From assembly GCA_947631585.1 (NCBI GenBank), contig CANRLY010000030.1:1-13964 (forward strand): DNA of 13,964 nucleotides, in the 5' to 3' direction. The notes beneath the pieces were generated by a model, which was given only the letters and a program-made list of their open reading frames with translations, did no database searches and was not told the origin of the DNA. The stretch comes from an uncultured Clostridia bacterium (GTDB lineage: Bacteria > Bacillota > Clostridia > Oscillospirales > Ruminococcaceae). Within the stretch, counting starts at the first letter, position 1. The number at the start of each line of letters is the position of its first letter. Positions 13,354 through 13,964 of the stretch are shown here, piece after piece. Both the position numbers and the translations under genes were made by a program.

Positions 13354-13695
13354 ATGGAAAACAAATATTTTGAAACAGGACAAAGAATATTAAAATTAAG
13401 GTCGGAAATGGGAATTTCGAGAGAACGGCTTGCCGAAAGCGCAGATATTTCAGTACAGTTTCTTGCGGATATCGAAAAAGGCAGAAAAAACATGACTGTT
13501 ACAACGGTGAGAAACCTTGCCTCTGCACTTAACGTTACAACCGATCATATCATCAACGGCAGACAAGATCAGTCTGACATTGAGGAAGAAATTTTGCTGG
13601 AAATTTTCAGGTCGCTTCCCCATGACGACAAGCGCAGAGCCTGCGAAATTGTAAGGCTCTTTGCCGAAGCCGCCAGGCGTGGCGTGAATGAATAG
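13354..13695 (+). CDS. Xre-family helix-turn-helix transcriptional regulator
   Basis: A 113-residue DNA-binding protein. The N-terminal HTH_3/Xre domain covers about residues 8-65, with GISRERLAESADISVQFLADIEKGRK (20-45) carrying the two HTH helices and VRNLASALNVTTDHIING (52-69) closing the domain. The C-terminal helical region (about 72-112, DIEEEILLEIFRSLPHDDKRRACEIVRLFAEA) probably mediates dimerisation. Length and layout resemble SinR/Xre-type repressors. GAGGTGAGG precedes the ATG. It is transcribed divergently from the lipoprotein/zinc-ribbon operon, across the CTATAG array, and has its own terminator. It may repress both sides; it has no partner resembling a toxin. Confidence 0.9.
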   Translation: MENKYFETGQRILKLRSEMGISRERLAESADISVQFLADIEKGRKNMTVTTVRNLASALNVTTDHIINGRQDQSDIEEEILLEIFRSLPHDDKRRACEIVRLFAEAARRGVNE

Positions 13696-13704
13696 GTAAA
13701 TGTT

Positions 13705-13744
13705 AACCCTCCCCGTTTCATTTTGCGAAGCGAGGAGGGTTTTT
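13705..13744 (+). terminator. Rho-independent terminator after the Xre gene
   Basis: A 15-bp stem (13705-13719 with 13727-13741) starts AACCCTCC and contains one C·A mismatch and one wobble pair; the loop has seven bases and TTT follows. It starts about 10 bases after the Xre stop. Confidence 0.85.
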
Positions 13745-13779
13745 AAAAAAATTAACGATATTTTTCTTTCGCAGCGCCC

Positions 13780-13800
13780 AACCTTTCAGCAAAAGTCGGC
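13780..13800 (+). promoter_or_regulatory. Possible ECF-type promoter of the second sigma gene
   Basis: AACCTTT (13780-13786) resembles an ECF -35 core, and GTCGGC (13795-13800) could be its -10. The 14-base gap from AAC to CGG is shorter than in the promoter at 8300, so this is tentative. No sigma-A consensus is seen just upstream of the gene. Confidence 0.3.
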
Positions 13801-13836
13801 ACAATATATATGAGAACGCTTCCGGAGGCATTCGAT

Positions 13837-13964
13837 ATGGAAAAACAACTAGCAGACAAATACATTTATCAGTACATGGACAGGATATTCGGCTTTGCGC
13901 TGGATAAGCTGCACACCATTGACGGCGCACGGGAACTGGCTTCCGACATTGTGTACGAGGTGTA
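13837..13964 (+). CDS. ECF-type sigma-70 factor, 5' part only
   Basis: The frame opens with ATG at 13837, preceded by CGGAGG, and stays open to the window end (42 full codons). The visible part, including RIFGFALDKLHTIDGARELASDIVYEV, resembles the beginning of sigma-70 region 2 of ECF factors, in which the pattern 'FALxKxxxxxxAxELxxxIxxE' is typical. The remainder of region 2 and all of region 4 lie outside. It would be a second ECF factor within 6 kb of the first, of a different subtype judging by its sequence. Assignment rests on about 40 residues. Confidence 0.65.
   Translation, partial: MEKQLADKYIYQYMDRIFGFALDKLHTIDGARELASDIVYEV

Noticed and set aside
13354..13695. Xre regulator as the antitoxin of a toxin-antitoxin pair
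   Set aside because: No small toxin-like gene is adjacent; the gene is monocistronic with its own terminator, and the divergent genes are an exported lipoprotein and a membrane protein.

Overview
The window looks like chromosomal DNA of a low-to-moderate GC Firmicute, most probably an Oscillospiraceae/Ruminococcus-like gut or rumen bacterium. This is inference. The supporting signs are strong AGGAGG-type ribosome binding sites, sigma-A-type promoters, Gram-positive style lipoproteins with an LSGC-type lipobox, a GH130 mannoside phosphorylase of the kind found in fibre-degrading ruminococci, and ECF sigma/membrane-anchored partner pairs. No rRNA, tRNA, CRISPR array, transposase or phage gene is visible.

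Layout. (1) 1-229: non-coding, with a perfect 19-bp hairpin and a promoter. (2) 230-2664, plus strand: a CNNM/CorC-type ion transporter with CBS domains, an unknown four-helix membrane protein and a cyclophilin-type prolyl isomerase lipoprotein. A shared hairpin terminator separates them from the convergent operon that follows. (3) 6764-2742, minus strand: a MacA/HlyD-like lipoprotein adaptor followed by a 985-residue double-FtsX ABC permease, with no ATPase gene beside them. (4) 6765-7229: a 465-bp divergent intergenic region holding the adaptor promoter, a 96-bp GC-rich element that folds into a cloverleaf, and two inverted LacI-type operator-like sites upstream of the next promoter. (5) 7230-8228: a stand-alone GH130 phosphorylase with its own terminator. 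(6) 8363-9552: an ECF sigma factor overlapping by 4 bp a membrane-anchored probable anti-sigma protein, preceded by an ECF-type promoter that suggests autoregulation. (7) 9553-9884: a non-coding stretch with a minus-strand terminator and long hairpin (candidate small RNA), a plus-strand terminator and a near-consensus promoter. (8) 9885-11822, plus strand: a flavin-reductase-like protein and two unrecognised membrane proteins. (9) 13241-11952, minus strand: a lipoprotein and a zinc-ribbon membrane protein, divergent from (10) 13354-13695, an Xre-type regulator. Four CTATAG hexamers lie between the two. (11) 13837-end: the start of a second ECF sigma factor, cut by the window edge.

Two themes link the genes. 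One is envelope biology: most products are membrane proteins, lipoproteins or their regulators. The other is local regulation, by the ECF sigma/anti-sigma pair and by the Xre protein with its probable operators. The strongest candidates for something undescribed are the cloverleaf element, the minus-strand structured RNA, the CTATAG operator array with its lipoprotein/zinc-ribbon pair, and the adaptor-permease pair without an ATPase. I did not find a clear new multi-gene defence or mobile system.
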